Positions 12,040-23,714 of a stretch of DNA of 64,000 nucleotides are shown here, one piece after another; position 1 is the first letter of the stretch; every line of letters starts with the position of its first letter. A program made the position numbers and the translations under genes. The DNA is from Argentina anserina. Its lineage: Eukaryota; Streptophyta; Magnoliopsida; Rosales; Rosaceae. Below the pieces are notes generated by a model, which worked only from the letters and a program-made list of their open reading frames with translations, was not told the origin of the DNA and searched no databases. The stretch covers positions 18,600,001 to 18,664,000 of the forward strand of contig NC_065877.1 of assembly GCF_933775445.1 (NCBI RefSeq), read 5' to 3'.

Positions 12040-12298
12040 TTGAAAAAGAAGGTGTAGGCATTTGTCATCTAGTGAAATAATGGAGCTACCACTTTCTAGC
12101 TGGCGAAATTGTTTGTCTACTAGTGGAAATTATAGAGCTACTTTTTACTATTTTTAAGTTGTGTTTCAAGTTTAGCTTGAGGTCTGCTGCCTTTATAAAA
12201 GGGCTAAAGCCTTCAGAAGGGAGCAGCGAAAAAGCGAGAGAGAACCCTTCCAACCTTCTTCAAGAAGTTAAAGAATCAGAGTTGTGTAGTATAATAAA
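12040..12298 (+). promoter_or_regulatory. Pararetroviral-type promoter: repeated upstream motif, TATA box and poly(A) signal
   Basis: A near-duplicate motif, CTAGTG-AAATAATGGAGCTAC and CTAGTGGAAATTATAGAGCTAC, lies at about 12069-12090 and 12119-12140. A TATAAAA box follows at 12194-12200 in the context TTTATAAAAGGGC, then AATAAA at 12293-12298. A poly(A) signal about 100 bp after a TATA box is the arrangement of a pararetroviral terminally redundant transcript. Whether it still drives transcription cannot be told. Confidence 0.5.
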
Positions 12299-12360
12299 GC
12301 GTGTTTTAATTGTGTGTGAGTGTACTATTCAGAGTGAAAATAATGTTCATATGTAATCAT

Positions 12361-14222
12361 CTAGTGTGGTGTGCTACTATTACAAGTAAGTATTTATATT
12401 TTAATTCATAGTAATGAGTAGCTAAACAACTTCATGAGAATGAGACTCTGGGTTTTGTATATATAATTATGTTTGTTTAAATTAATTATGTTTTTATGCC
12501 CCATAATTCGTCGCAAAAATATTTCTTCTACCTTTTAGTTTAGTTTGTTTCTTGTTAGTTGCTTTATTTCGAAAGAACCTAGGTTTTAACATATTAAGTC
12601 AGCAATGATTCTGCCAGTTTTAGTAGTCTTTTAAGATAGAAAGTCTTATGCGAAGTATTGGTACGTTGAAAGCTAGTTCTTAGAATTGTTGAAGCTAGTT
12701 TCTCAAAATTAAAATAAAAATCTTTTTTTAATTATAATAAGAAAATTAATGGAACCGAAAAACGAACGAAAGTACCTCTTTGGTATCAAACTATAAATTC
12801 GGGGACCACATTGTCACTATAGTGGGTACCATATTGTCCGGCGCACAAGAGTTCAACATCAATAGTGCATTTTACTGATTTTAAAGTCTCAGTTCTGCCA
12901 TTGCTTATATACTAAGTGGAACCGCCCACTAAACATAGCAAAACAGCAGAAACTATTAATAGCTTTGACAATATTACGTGACACTAGTTCACTTTCGATT
13001 GGTTATCATTAGTCAACTTCAGATAGGGGGTTGAGGACTTTCAGGTTCGATTTATCAAATTCGTATATATACCAAATCATTGGCAATTTGGCATGGAAGG
13101 TTTCCATGTCGTGATTTTGCTACTATAATAGGTTAGAGTTGTTACAAAACTACCAAATGCAATCTAATGAAAGGAAACAGGATATATATGTGGAGAGACA
13201 AGAAATCACTTTAAACTTTTTTTTTTTCAGATCAAAGAATCACTTGAACCTTTTTTTTTTACTTGAACCTTATCTTTTTTTTTAAATCATTTTTCTTTAT
13301 TGTGGTCATTTAAATGCTTCAACTAATATTCTCGCGCTGCGGTCACAATATCCCGCTTATGAAGAGCATGTATAGTACCATAGTACTTCTAAAGATGATT
13401 CGTGTGTTTAACAACAATACACCATAGTACCATGCACATATATTGTCGGGCGAATGTAACGATCGTCTAACACTACGAGGATATATACCAACACATTGTT
13501 AAGTTGTCTCAAAGTCGAGTGACAATATATGGTTTTTTTGTTTGTTTTAATTCAGACGATGCAACTGATTTAGTGTAGAAAGACTAACTATGATGATGGA
13601 TTTAAACGCAAAGAAATTCGAGTACAAGGACAACTGATAGATATTGTAGGCATTATCTATAATTGTATTCTATTCCATCCCCTGAGCTAAAAAATGAAGC
13701 TGGCGATGGTCGACGAAACAAACCGACTCGAAGGAGATCACGAAACTGTCTCCAAGCTCGGCATGGGTTCAATACTACTGAATACAGAATAATGAAATGG
13801 TTCTGCTCAAGTCTAACTACATATAACTAGTGACTCCAAAGTCCTAATATACTAATAAACAACACACAAGAACCCTGATGATTGCCATTGCTGAGAGGCC
13901 TGCCAAAAAAAGAAAGCAGCCTTTGAGCAGTACCCGGCTTCTTCTACTCTATGAAGGAAAAATGGTGTATATGCAGGTGGAAAGTGAAAGTCATACAATC
14001 CCTTGAACTTGTACGAAAAAATTGACAACGTTGCAAAGGGAAGGATCTATGTATGCTTGTGATCAGTTTGAAATGGAAAGGGCTAGAACCAGTAGGAGGA
14101 GAAATAAGAGGAAGGCTAATTGGCTAATAGTGATTAGAAGATATGAAACTGACAAGTGAAGAATGCATGCATCCAAGTTGGTAATTAGCAAAGGGAGAAG
14201 AGAAAGAATCGGGTCTTTGAGT
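12361..14222. other. Intergenic DNA downstream of the ERF gene
   Basis: No gene seen. There are T-rich runs at 13218-13281 and otherwise AT-rich spacer. The last 200 bp or so probably hold the 3' UTR of the minus-strand ERF gene. Confidence 0.4.
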
Positions 14223-15617
14223 TCAATCTTGGTCTTTCCAGAAGAAGTGCTGCATAGGATATGAAGAAGAGGCAGAACAAGAGTTGTCTTCCAGCTGGGG
14301 CAGATCATGACGATCCGAATTATTTGCCGTAAAATGGTGATGATCATGATATTGCCGCACAAGATTGGAGGTGACGTCCAACTCTAAATCATCCCAGACA
14401 GGACTACCAGGACCCCAACCTTGAGGCATTGCATTCAGCCAAGCCTCTGCCATATCTCCCCAAACCAATTCATGTGTAGGGGCATCAGAAATGATCCTCC
14501 CTTTTTCGCCATGATTTTCAACCTCAAGTAGATGGCTGGCACTGGCCATACCATTTGCACCAGTGTCATCGTCTTCCTGGGGCTGTGAATATGGCTCTGG
14601 CGGAGGTGCACTTGATTCCGTCTCCGAAATTGGAATCTGTAATTGTAAATCAAGGTTTGAAAGTTGCTGCTTACCCTGGTACCTGGATGGCTTTGAAACT
14701 TGTTGAATGGGCACAGAAGCAGTTACTGTTGAACTTGGAGCTTTTGTAACAGCTGCAGCATTGTCATCATCTTTGTTTTTGTTGAGGAAAAGCTCAGGGA
14801 AATTAAGCCTAGCATTCTCCCCTCTCAACTTGAATGCCTCGCGGTCATAAGCCATGGCAGCATCTTCAGCTGTGTCGAAGGTACCGAGCCAGAGGCGAGT
14901 CCTGTTTCGAGGAAGACGGATTTCAGCTACCCATTTGCCCCAATGCCTTTGCCTTACTCCCCTGTAAAGCTTACTGGTACTTATGGGCATCCCCGGTGGC
15001 CTAATACCACCACTACTATTAGCTCCTCCAAACCTGTTCATCATCATCATCATTTTTCCTCTTGGACTCAAATTCAAAGCATCACTCCAATACTGAAGCA
15101 TTTGCTGTTGCTGCTGCCAGGATATTATTTGCTGCTGTTGCGACGCAAATGATATCATTTGCTGCTGATTTTGTTGCTGCTGCTGCTCTACAACGTGTGT
15201 AATTGGCGGGAACTGAATAGGCTGCAGACTTGTGGTCTGTAGTTGGTAAGGAAATATTATAGGTTGCTGCTGCTGCTGCTGCTGCGGCAGAGACCCGTCA
15301 AAAGAAAAAGGAAAGACTATCCTGGAAGGAGGAGGAGAACAAGTAGTGATTGATGATGCATCTGGTGAAGTACGAGGAGGAGGAGATGGGTGTTGGAATT
15401 CAGGGATGAAAGCATAGGATTGGGGATGATGACTACGTTCAGGGCTCTTGATCTTCTTTAGAGGTCTAGGTGACATTCGAGATTCATCAAAAACCGGCTT
15501 CCATTGACCCCTCTCCAAGGAAAATTCAGGTTCCTTGCCTCTGTCAAATTCACAATCTTGGCCTGCTTCCATCCTATTTTCATAGTTTGATTCACCGCTC
15601 CTTTTTTCTGTGGCCAT
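14223..15617 (-). CDS. AP2/ERF transcription factor, DREB A-6 type (ERF053/ERF054-like)
   Basis: Single-exon gene for a 464-aa nuclear DNA-binding protein. The AP2/ERF domain is at about residues 217-274: [20 protein letters not shown], then [20 protein letters not shown], and [15 protein letters not shown]. The YRG and WLG elements and the conserved Ala/Tyr/Asp helix residues are all present. The [22 protein letters not shown] form is typical of the DREB A-6 subgroup. The N-terminal half is low-complexity: Pro-rich (78-98) and several Gln runs (112-118, 145-153, 160-172), possible activation segments, plus a short Met run (189-193). The C-terminus is acidic and His/Ser-rich. A-6 members generally answer abiotic stress; the exact target here is inference. 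The start is the first ATG, and no frame damage is seen. Confidence 0.93.
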   Translation of the reverse strand: MATEKRSGESNYENRMEAGQDCEFDRGKEPEFSLERGQWKPVFDESRMSPRPLKKIKSPERSHHPQSYAFIPEFQHPSPPPRTSPDASSITTCSPPPSRIVFPFSFDGSLPQQQQQQQPIIFPYQLQTTSLQPIQFPPITHVVEQQQQQNQQQMISFASQQQQIISWQQQQQMLQYWSDALNLSPRGKMMMMMNRFGGANSSGGIRPPGMPISTSKLYRGVRQRHWGKWVAEIRLPRNRTRLWLGTFDTAEDAAMAYDREAFKLRGENARLNFPELFLNKNKDDDNAAAVTKAPSSTVTASVPIQQVSKPSRYQGKQQLSNLDLQLQIPISETESSAPPPEPYSQPQEDDDTGANGMASASHLLEVENHGEKGRIISDAPTHELVWGDMAEAWLNAMPQGWGPGSPVWDDLELDVTSNLVRQYHDHHHFTANNSDRHDLPQLEDNSCSASSSYPMQHFFWKDQD

Positions 15618-16290
15618 GATTTCTTTGCTCGATCACCTTGTTCAAAGCCAAAGCAGAATCTCCTTTAAAAAAAAAGCCAAAGCAGGTTCAACGGAACTTG
15701 TGATTGTGAGCAAAATAGAGGGAAGTCGAATAAGGAGAGTAAACAAGAGTTGATCGATCAATAGAAAGAAACAAAGACTGAATATAGAATCTGGGTACGT
15801 ATCACTTTCTAATATCTAATCCCATCGAACCCAAATCAGCATCGGGTTCCAAATCTTTGAACGTGGAAAGATGGAAAATGGAAGAGGTTGGGTTTGAACT
15901 TGAGAGCAGCAGAGGGTTTTTCGAACAAGAACAAAAGAGGGGGGGGGGGGGGGGGGGAGGAGTTGAGAATAGGAGGCGAGGAGACGTGGAGTTTATAAGA
16001 GAGCTGATAAAGATCTTGATCAAGACATTTTTCCAGAGAGGACTCGAGGAGGGAATTTGTAGCAGCGTTGGGATTGGTTGGCTTTCTACGGACCCCACAC
16101 GGCTCATTCTACATTTCGTTGCTTCCACTCCATTTTCATTTGCTCACAAATAACTTTACAACAATCGATAAAGATATATATAGGTCTAGAATAATCGAGG
16201 AATGCACCATAATAAACAAAAATTCTAGTTTATATGATTTTCGTAAAAAGTAAAAATGAGCTTTCCCAATAGAGTATTGGGTGTTCAATC
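15618..16290. other. Upstream flank of the ERF gene, with a poly(G) run
   Basis: Promoter and 5' UTR of the minus-strand ERF gene should lie here. It contains an uninterrupted G run of about 20 bp (15938-15957), followed by AGGAG. ORFs that cross the G run look spurious. No clear TATA box was fixed. Confidence 0.4.
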
Positions 16291-16295
16291 TTCCC

Positions 16296-16421
16296 ACGGT
16301 CAGTAACTGATCATGTAATTCATACTCAACCACCATTAAATATAAATTTAAGGGTTGAAAAACTCTTAGATTTACATCTAATGGTGGTTAAGCATGAATT
16401 CTATAGTCAGCTACTGACCGT
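16296..16421. mobile_element. Foldback MITE, copy 1 (family shared with 55.6-55.9 kb)
   Basis: Two arms of about 60 bp are inverted copies of each other. The left begins ACGGTCAGTAACTGATCATG; the right ends GTCAGCTACTGACCGT. The inner parts are CAACCACCATTAA against CTAATGGTGGTTAAG. The same arms occur at 55652-55810, which shows a repeated family. This copy is shorter and more diverged; the outer ends are unclear (perhaps about 16240-16450). Confidence 0.7.
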
Positions 16422-16449
16422 ATGAATGAGACTGATTGTAAGTTATAAG

Positions 16450-17530
16450 AACTTCATAAGTCTATACATAATAAATAAACTCCTCATGTACCATCTCTGA
16501 AAATGTGAAATGCTCACTTTTAACATTGGAGTGAAATATCTTAACACTTACAATATGGGGATGCCTCAACAAGACTCTTACAAATTTGATCACATCTTAA
16601 ACTCTTAAAATGATAGATAACATCCTGTATTTTTGTTCAAATGCAGTTGAGGACCTTATCATTAATTAAAGGAATTAGAATAATGATTTCATTAGAAGAA
16701 TTAATAATTTGGAAGATAATCATAAATATTTTGGCATCTCGCCGTCCAAGCTTCCTAAAGACAAAACTATATGATTAATGGGTAGGTGATCATCATCGAG
16801 ATGGTATACGAAATGGCAAAAATAATAATAATAAGATGCAGAGGTTATTTCAGGGCAGGCTTGAAATGAAGATTTGCAAAAAAGAAGTCAATAAGTGTTT
16901 ATGGAATGCAAGTAACCCACGTAATGGTCTCCCACTTTCGGTGGAAACATTAGAAAATTGGTCGAAAATGCGAAGACTACAATCTTGGTCGGTGAGAATC
17001 GGCACGTGTCGGTGGTCCACTACTCATCTATCTTTTGTTTTCTTTTTTTATCAACATTTGTTCGTATCCACTAGCTGGGGAAACTTCTTTGTTGTTTTAG
17101 AAAAAAGGAAGAACACCGTCTCAATCCTTATAGATATTTTCATTATTTTGGAAGTAGAGAAGGAGTAATGACGATAGAAGCATTACCGATATCATGCATT
17201 TGGAGATATTTGTGATGTACTTGGTCAACAAAATTTTATTTTACTTTGTGTTGTTATACACGTACAATAGGCCTGAAGTCTTGAGCCATTTGCTAAGGTT
17301 TCGGGATGGGGGAGGAGGAGGTTTTCCCTATATTCAGCTGTAAGAAAATTTATGGACTTATCACATGTTTATTTGAGTAAACAAAAATCGATAATTGATT
17401 TAGACTATATAATAAAAATATGGAAAAGAACTCAATTCTAATTACCTAATTAATGTCTATATATTGATATGAAATTAAAAATATATTTACTTGATTATTA
17501 ATCTAATACAAGTTACAATATCATTTGGAT
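16450..17530. other. Intergenic DNA, no gene seen
   Basis: AT-rich with short ORFs only (one of 110 codons at 16836-17168 has no recognisable domain and ends in low-complexity sequence). Nothing else supportable. Confidence 0.4.
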
Positions 17531-17536
17531 ATGGGT

Positions 17537-18262
17537 CATCATTTGACCCATGAGCCTGACTCCGCCTGAAAGCCCGCCCTACCCGCTAGGGCCGAAGCTC
17601 AGCCCGACCCTCTATTAGGGCGGGCCGGCCCTAATTTTTTCCGAATATAGTAGGGTAAGGGTTGAGCAAATCAAACCCGGCCCGACCTTATTGAGCCCTT
17701 TAGTGCCAAGTCTGACCCGGCCCTAGAAGCCCGCCATATTTGGTCCGTTTAGGCCCTAATTATAATTTATTTTTTTATCTATTTTTAAACAAATGTTTTT
17801 TATATTTTATATACAATACATCTCACATTTTATTATAATTGATTTTGTAAACTTTATGTCTTATATTTCTATTTGTTGTGAAAAATAACAATGATTTTTG
17901 TGTAATTTGATATAAGATATTCATATAATCACTTAGATTTAAATTTGTAGATGTTTAAGTTAAATCTAAGGCATATATGTATTTATAATATGATCATATA
18001 CGTACTTGAGAAAAAAACTTGTGTTATACTTGCAACTACATAAGTAAATTTTGAGAAAAAGAATTAAATATAATATTTTTATTTTTATAAATAAAAAAGG
18101 CAATATATTCTTCCAATTTCAGCCCTAGTTAGCCCTTTAGGGCATGTAATGATTTAAAAATTAGAGCCCTAACCCGGCCTTATTTTTTGTTGACTTAGTC
18201 AAAGCCCGACCCGATCCTACCCTAAGTCCTAAAATTTAGGATAGGTCTTGACCCGGCCCATG
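17537..18262. repeat. Element-like segment with GC-rich (GCCCGACC / GGGCCGGCCC) ends and AT-rich core
   Basis: The left 220 bp and right 140 bp are dense in words such as GCCCGACC, GACCCGGCCC, GGGCGGGCCGGCCC and AGCCCT. The middle (17760-18110) is very AT-rich and has none. This composition is familiar from non-autonomous DNA transposons (often hAT) in plants, but I could not define matching TIRs or a target duplication. Confidence 0.45.
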
Positions 18263-18283
18263 ATAAGGAGGATTCTTACAAGT

Positions 18284-18531
18284 AAAGTTATGTCTAATTG
18301 AACTTGCTTTATGGGAGGAGTTCAAGGAAAAACTTTATTTATATATAACAATGTGTAAGTCCCTGCAACATGCATAAGTTCTTGCCCCCATTCATAAGAA
18401 GCTCGAAACCTTACAGGATTGTAGAAGATGACGTCTTCAATAAACTACTCATGTATTATGAATTAATCATATTTCGGTAATCATACATGTGAATACAATT
18501 GTGTCTACAGTGAGTGATCTTGGCATCAGAT
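18284..18531 (+). repeat. LTR-type repeat, copy 1 (copy 2 at 20974-21262)
   Basis: About 250 bp shared with 20974-21262 in the same orientation, including GTCTAATTGAACTT, AAGAAGCTCGAAA, TTCAATAAACTACTCATGTA and TTTCGGTAATCATA. Both end at GATCTTGGCATCAGATTT, and TGGCATCAGA resembles the tRNA-Met primer site next to a Copia LTR (TGGTATCAGA). Copy 1 lacks the LTR start seen in copy 2 and joins the GC-rich element on its left. Confidence 0.65.
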
Positions 18532-18539
18532 TTTTTCAT

Positions 18540-19640
18540 GGTATCAAAGCCATCTTCACAAAAGTATAGATCGTTGTATGTAATCTATATTGTGGTTTTG
18601 AATCTCATTGAAAGCTTTTGGGGCAACCCAGAAATAAGGACTGCGGGTCGGATTCAGTCCAGGTTGACCCGCTTTTATTTTTCACGTTTGGTTTTTATTT
18701 TTGTGGCTCAGACATAATTAAAGGAGAGGAGGAAAAGGGGAGAAAAGAAAAACCCAGCAACGCAGGTCTTCCTGATACAGAGCACAACAAATAATCCGAA
18801 TGGAGAGAGCTTAGAGCACCACAATCAAATTGGGAAGAATGGTTGAATACTAATACGGTAGATAAAGGGAGGAGAAAGCTTGAGGAAAGAAGCCCAGAAA
18901 TGCGGGGGTTCTCTTCAATATGATACAGAGCACAACGCCGATGGAGAAAATTTCATGGCTCACTGCCCTCCTTTTGGGTGATGGATTATTTATACATCTC
19001 CAATACCGACGAATTAATTGCAATTGCAATGGGTAATCCTGATTAGAGAATTGCTAGTGGATCGCTCGGGAAATCAAAAGGGGGAAAGTCAGGAATAAGG
19101 GCATGGTTTTCTGATTGAAAAGGCTTCTCTTCTGTCTCCAACCCATCTCCATTCATCATCAATTTCGGCAAGCCCGAATGGTTTTCCTTCAGAGGCACCG
19201 AAGGGACAATAAACTCCAACCTCCTATCTGGAGGATTTCCATTCGTATCCTTCGAATTTCACCCTTCTGGTTCTGGTACTTAATGATTTCAGTCATATTT
19301 TATATGCATCTAACCTTTTGTTTTGATAGTCCTACCTCAGAGGTTAGTTACCAGGTTTTAGGCGTAGGCCTTTGAAAACATTGATGCTTGATGCGGCCAA
19401 CTGATCTTGTTGATATTTCGTTGGGAATATGAAACGGTAACAATAATTTAGTTATTCAAATTCCAATTTGATTTTGGAAGAGGCATGGGAATCTCCAGGT
19501 TGGCACTTACTTACGATTGCCGCATTCTTTTGGGGAACTAACTCGTAGTATCAAAGAACAAGTAAAGATGCATCTAACAACAATAGTAATAGACTGATTT
19601 TCAGTGTATTCAGAAAACTAGCATTAGATGCATTATATAT
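18540..19640. other. Intergenic DNA between LTR-type repeat and hAT element
   Basis: No gene recognised. It contains a weak duplication (GATACAGAGCACAAC occurs twice, at about 18773 and 18919, with similar flanks). ORFs are short. Confidence 0.4.
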
Positions 19641-19647
19641 ATGCACG

Positions 19648-20329
19648 CAGTGTTCTAAATATCGGGATATATCGGGGATATATCGGTGATATTTAAAAAC
19701 CGATAGGATAAATGCCATATCGCATTAATATATCGGTCAACTCAAAATATCGGGTCAACATGCGATATATCGGTGGATTTTTTTTCGTTTGACTTTTTTT
19801 TCGGTAGACTTTTTTTTGGTGGACTTTTTTTTTCCGTGGATTTTTTTTTTCGGAGACTTTTTTTCGATAATTTTTTTTTGTTGACTTTTTTTCGGCGACT
19901 TTTTTTCTTGTTACTTTTTTTTCGGTGATTTTTTTTAATGAGACGATGTCGTTTTAAGGAATTTCAACGCAAATAGACAGAAGGTGATTTATGAAGATGA
20001 TTTTATCTCAGAAGATGAGGATGAAGATAATGGAGAAGATGATTTTGACTTTGATTCTGATGATGAGAGAGTTTATAAGGCATGAATGCATAATCAATAT
20101 CTCAATCTATCTTTTGTGCACCTATTTTTGTTCAATTAGTACTTAGTAGTTAATATTATTTGGTATATTTTGAATATTTTGAAGTATATGTTTATAAATA
20201 TATTAAATTTAAATTAAAAATTAACAAAAACGATAAATCTGATATAATCCGATATATCTCGATATATCTCCGTTATATTCTTATTTTACAAAACCAATAC
20301 GATGCCAATAACCGATATTTAGACCATTG
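19648..20329. mobile_element. Non-autonomous hAT-type element, 682 bp, with TIRs and 8-bp target duplication
   Basis: Left end CAGTGTTCTAAATATCGG; right end, reverse-complemented, CAATGGTCTAAATATCGG. Flanks are TATGCACG on the left and TATACACG on the right, an 8-bp duplication with one change. The CA(G/A)TG end and 8-bp duplication are the hAT pattern. The interior has ATATCGG repeats near both ends, T-rich runs with GACTTTTTTT words (19770-19935) and a GATGA-rich acidic-coding-like stretch (20000-20085), but no transposase. Confidence 0.8.
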
Positions 20330-20888
20330 TATACACGTTATTAGACATTCTTTTGTCATGGCTGGATAGTGGATACCAAATTTGCACATTTGGGTTATAA
20401 GAAGAATGTTGGAGTTGTTTAACTAATAAAGAACATAATAATCCTATTCTTTTGTTTGTTATTGGCTGTTGGATTAATAGCTTTCAGTGAATCAGTATGA
20501 CTGGTTTAAGCTACTACAGTGTCCTTCAGTACAAATAGTCAAATAGAGCAAGTAGTTATGCAACATTGGTATTAAGGAATTCTCATTTTTGAAAAACCAT
20601 TTTTTTGTGTGTTTCATAGCATATGTGCATGTATTTATCTGCATGAGAGGGATTTTATGGTTAAGAAAAGGTTTCTCTCTTGAGTCTTGACCAACTTACA
20701 GAGTACATAGCACTGTTAAGAAACATGATAAATTCAGTAGAATAGTTCTCGATTTTGTATTTTGGCATTGGTGATTTTCATGCATTCCTCTGTGCATACT
20801 TGATGGTTGCTTATGTGCCTTACAAATTGGTCTTTATATAATTAATTATTCTTATAGATATGGTTTTGATATATGTGGTTATATATAC
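20330..20888. other. Intergenic DNA, nothing recognised
   Basis: AT-rich spacer between the hAT element and the next LTR-type repeat; no coding signal. Confidence 0.4.
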
Positions 20889-21262
20889 TGTTACGACCCG
20901 AATCTTTTACGATTCGTTGCGAATAGTTTAATCTTTTACTCGGAACGAGAGTCGTACTATGTGTTACGACTCTAAAAGTTGTGTCTAATTGAACTTCCTT
21001 TATGGGAGAGTTTCAAGGCAAAACTTAACTTATATATAAGAATGTGTAAGTCCCTACAACCTCTACAACATAAAACATAAGTTTTTGCTCACATTCATAA
21101 GAAGCTCGAAATATTAGAGGATTGTAGAAGACTTGTAGATAAGACGACTTCATGACGTCTTCAATAAACTACTCATGTATTATCTATTAATCCTATTTCG
21201 GTAATCATATATGCGAATACAATTGTATCTATACTCTTGTGAATGATCTTGGCATCAGATTT
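20889..21262 (+). mobile_element. LTR-type repeat, copy 2: probable solo or truncated Copia LTR plus primer site
   Basis: It begins TGTTACGACCCGAATC, a plausible LTR start, and from 20974 matches copy 1 at 18284-18531. It ends at CTTGGCATCAGAT, a degenerate tRNA-Met primer site. Because the match runs past the LTR end into the primer site, each copy is the 5' end of an element rather than a pair of LTRs around one element. No Copia coding sequence follows. Confidence 0.55.
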
Positions 21263-21639
21263 GGATTAGGGTGTCAGTGATGAGACATATTTGATTGATA
21301 TTCCTATGAGCTTCTTACTAGTTTAAGGATTTGAGTGAGGCGGCTGATGTGCTCGTATTATCTTGTATTTATATGCTTTATATCCTTACCATTTATGTAT
21401 AGTTCTCTAATTTATAATTGATTTATGTTATTTTAGTGTGTTTATATGTTTGTGTACTACAGAGAAGAAAAAAAAATTTAATGAGTTGCGGAATATTAAA
21501 TGGCGATTATAATTTGAACTGACAAAATTTGCCAATGCAGAACATATTAAATGGTGATTATAATTTTATAAAGTCACGCCCGTTGCACGGGTGATATGGT
21601 GGTCGCGCTGGGCCATTCACCAAAAAAATACAAACATAG

Positions 21640-22980
21640 CGGCAGTCAACTAGGGATAAGCCCATTGAAGTCATCAAGTACAATGGTCGCTCCGACCCGT
21701 GGAATCATCTGGAGAATTTCCAGTCTGCTTTGAACTATACCAGACACAGGGACGCCATGGCATGTCATGCTTTTTAGGTAACCCTCACGGATGAAGCCTT
21801 GAGTAGGTTCTTGAACCTCCCATAGGACTCGGTGGACAGTCTGGGGCAGCTCACCGATAATTTCAATAATCGGTTTATCCTCCGGACAAGTATGTATCAT
21901 CCCATCGATTCTCTGTTCAAGATTCAGCAACAGAAGGATGAAAGCCTCCAAAACATTGTATCCAGATGGCAGACCGCCACGGCGCGGTGCCATGACTTGG
22001 ATTATTCAATCGCCGAGGTAGCGTCTAGACAATCAATCTACCTGGGGACTTTCCTTTTGAAGATCAACAAGAACTCCCTGTCTTCCTATTAAGAGTTAAT
22101 GGAAGCAGCAACTCAGCAGGCTCAGGCTGAGTACCACACCTATGGGAACCCCAATGTTGCAGGTATTTCTTCCCTGGGAACTAATGCCAACGCCATACAA
22201 CTTCATGGGGAGATTCTAACTCTACGAGGCAGGGCCTTTTGACCCCCGTCTCACAGACCAGCGAAGCAATAACAGACCTATGAGCTTTTCGAGCTCCGGC
22301 AAAGAGTGCAGGCCACCCCGACCGTTTGGGATACGATCTAATTCTCCAGCTAGAAGACAACAGTCCATGCCTCTCAAAACGATCAACTACTAATCACAAT
22401 GTCGTGGATCATTATTTGTGCTGCTGGGCATTGGTCGACACTGGGGCAACTGTTAGCGTCATGTTCGCCAATTTCTATCGTTAGCTCCACCGTGGCCGGA
22501 AAAAGCTTTACAGTAACCAGGAGCCGCTAGTCAGTTTATTCGGAGAGATTGTCCAGCCCCTCGGGTCAGATCGCCTCACTTTAACCCTCGGGACAAGGTC
22601 CAAACATGCAAGGATCACCGCCTGGTTTGTTGTTGTTAATTGTCCTTCCTCTTATAACATCGTTGTGGGATCGGGATGTGTTGGCGGGACTCTAGTGTGT
22701 AATTGCTGGACATATGCTCATACTGAAAGTGTCAACCCCGAGCGATTTCTTGACCATAAACGAGCTTAAAGTGGACACACTCCAGAACCACCTCAATCTC
22801 ATTACTACCGGGCATAACCGTCTTGAGATGATGCCCTTGGCCCCGATGGAATCCATCGATGACCGCCCGAGATGACCTTTAAAGATAGGTAAGAAGTAAC
22901 TCAATAAGGCTAGGTCAGCATTATTAGAAGACACGGATTGGGTGAGTCATTTTAACATACTCTCAGATCGAAAGGTCCGG
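21640..22980 (+). pseudogene. Ty3/gypsy retrotransposon gag and aspartic protease remnant
   Basis: The plus strand reads through several stops as a retrotransposon Gag domain: KYNGRSDPWNHLENF (about 21680-21725), then TLTDEALSRFLNLP (about 21780), then DNFNNRF and IQQQKDESLQNIVSRW (to about 21970). Further on, VDTGATVSVMF (about 22435-22466) is a pepsin-like retroviral protease active site (DTGA). No reverse transcriptase is seen before the sequence changes at about 23000. Frames are broken throughout. A long minus-strand ORF across 21646-21993 is a shadow of this region. Confidence 0.7.
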
Positions 22981-22999
22981 ATTGGAACAGGTTTGGAGC

Positions 23000-23714
23000 C
23001 AGGTCTCCGGGACTAGCTTGTGACCTGTTAACGTAGTGATAATACTTGATGTAATACGCTGTATTCCTTGTAGATGAGATACGCCGTACTCCTTGTCCCT
23101 TTCCTGTCACAAGCGGCACACGTCGTGAAAGTAGAGACCACGGTGGCGTGGTCTTCAACTCTCCGACGCTCAAGTTAGGATGATGGTAATTTATGCAGAG
23201 TAACAGTAGATGATGTAGTGTACTTACCTTATGAGGTCAAGGGTTTGACATTTTATTGTTGAGTTGAGGTAGATCATTTACTTATCTTTCGATGTGGGAT
23301 GAGGTCCGATTAAGTTGTTCTCTGGAGTCTTCTTTGAGATGTGCGTGAGGGCGTGTCCGTAGTCAGTTTGGGCCGTGGGGAGACCCATTGCGTAGCTAGT
23401 GCGGCTGACTCGCTGTTAGTATTGTAAGACTGGGCTATCTATTAGCCTTAATGCGTTGATAGTTGTTCTGATTATGTCGGGATAAGCCTATGCCAACAAG
23501 TCCCCCCAAGTTCCCAGTCTAGGGAGGTAATTTCTTGATTGGGGAGTTAATATTTAAGCATTTCGCCATAATCAGCGGTGGGTCCCACTGACCCTCTCGT
23601 AGTCCCCCCACTCCCCGGTTAAGAAATGCCGAGTTGTTGATGGTGTAATGGGCCGTGTCAAACCTCTTTGGGTGCTGGTGGTTTTAGTGCTTCCGTTGTA
23701 GCAGAGTAAATGTT
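23000..23714. other. Non-coding retroelement-like spacer
   Basis: No gene seen. It lies between the gypsy remnant and a tandem repeat array and has higher GC than most intergenic parts of the window. Probably part of the same retroelement. Confidence 0.35.

Larger units (their letters stand above)
9293..12360 (+). mobile_element. Endogenous pararetrovirus (Caulimoviridae) relic
   Basis: An old integrated copy of a plant pararetrovirus. It comprises, in order, a lysine/glutamate-rich coding remnant (about 9310-9543), a primer-binding-site-like motif (9549-9560), reverse transcriptase/RNase H remains (9618-10555), further unassigned coding remnants (10560-11960), and a promoter plus poly(A) signal (12194-12298). 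All frames are broken by many stops, and the segment order does not give a whole genome. Family assignment rests on RT and RNase H motifs typical of caulimovirids and on the absence of LTRs or an integrase domain. The genus cannot be told by eye. It cannot encode functional proteins as it stands. Confidence 0.75.

Noticed and set aside
21575..21592. Palindrome CCCGTTGCACGGG that resembles a Helitron 3' hairpin
   Set aside because: No CTRR terminus follows it and no TC start was found on the matching strand.
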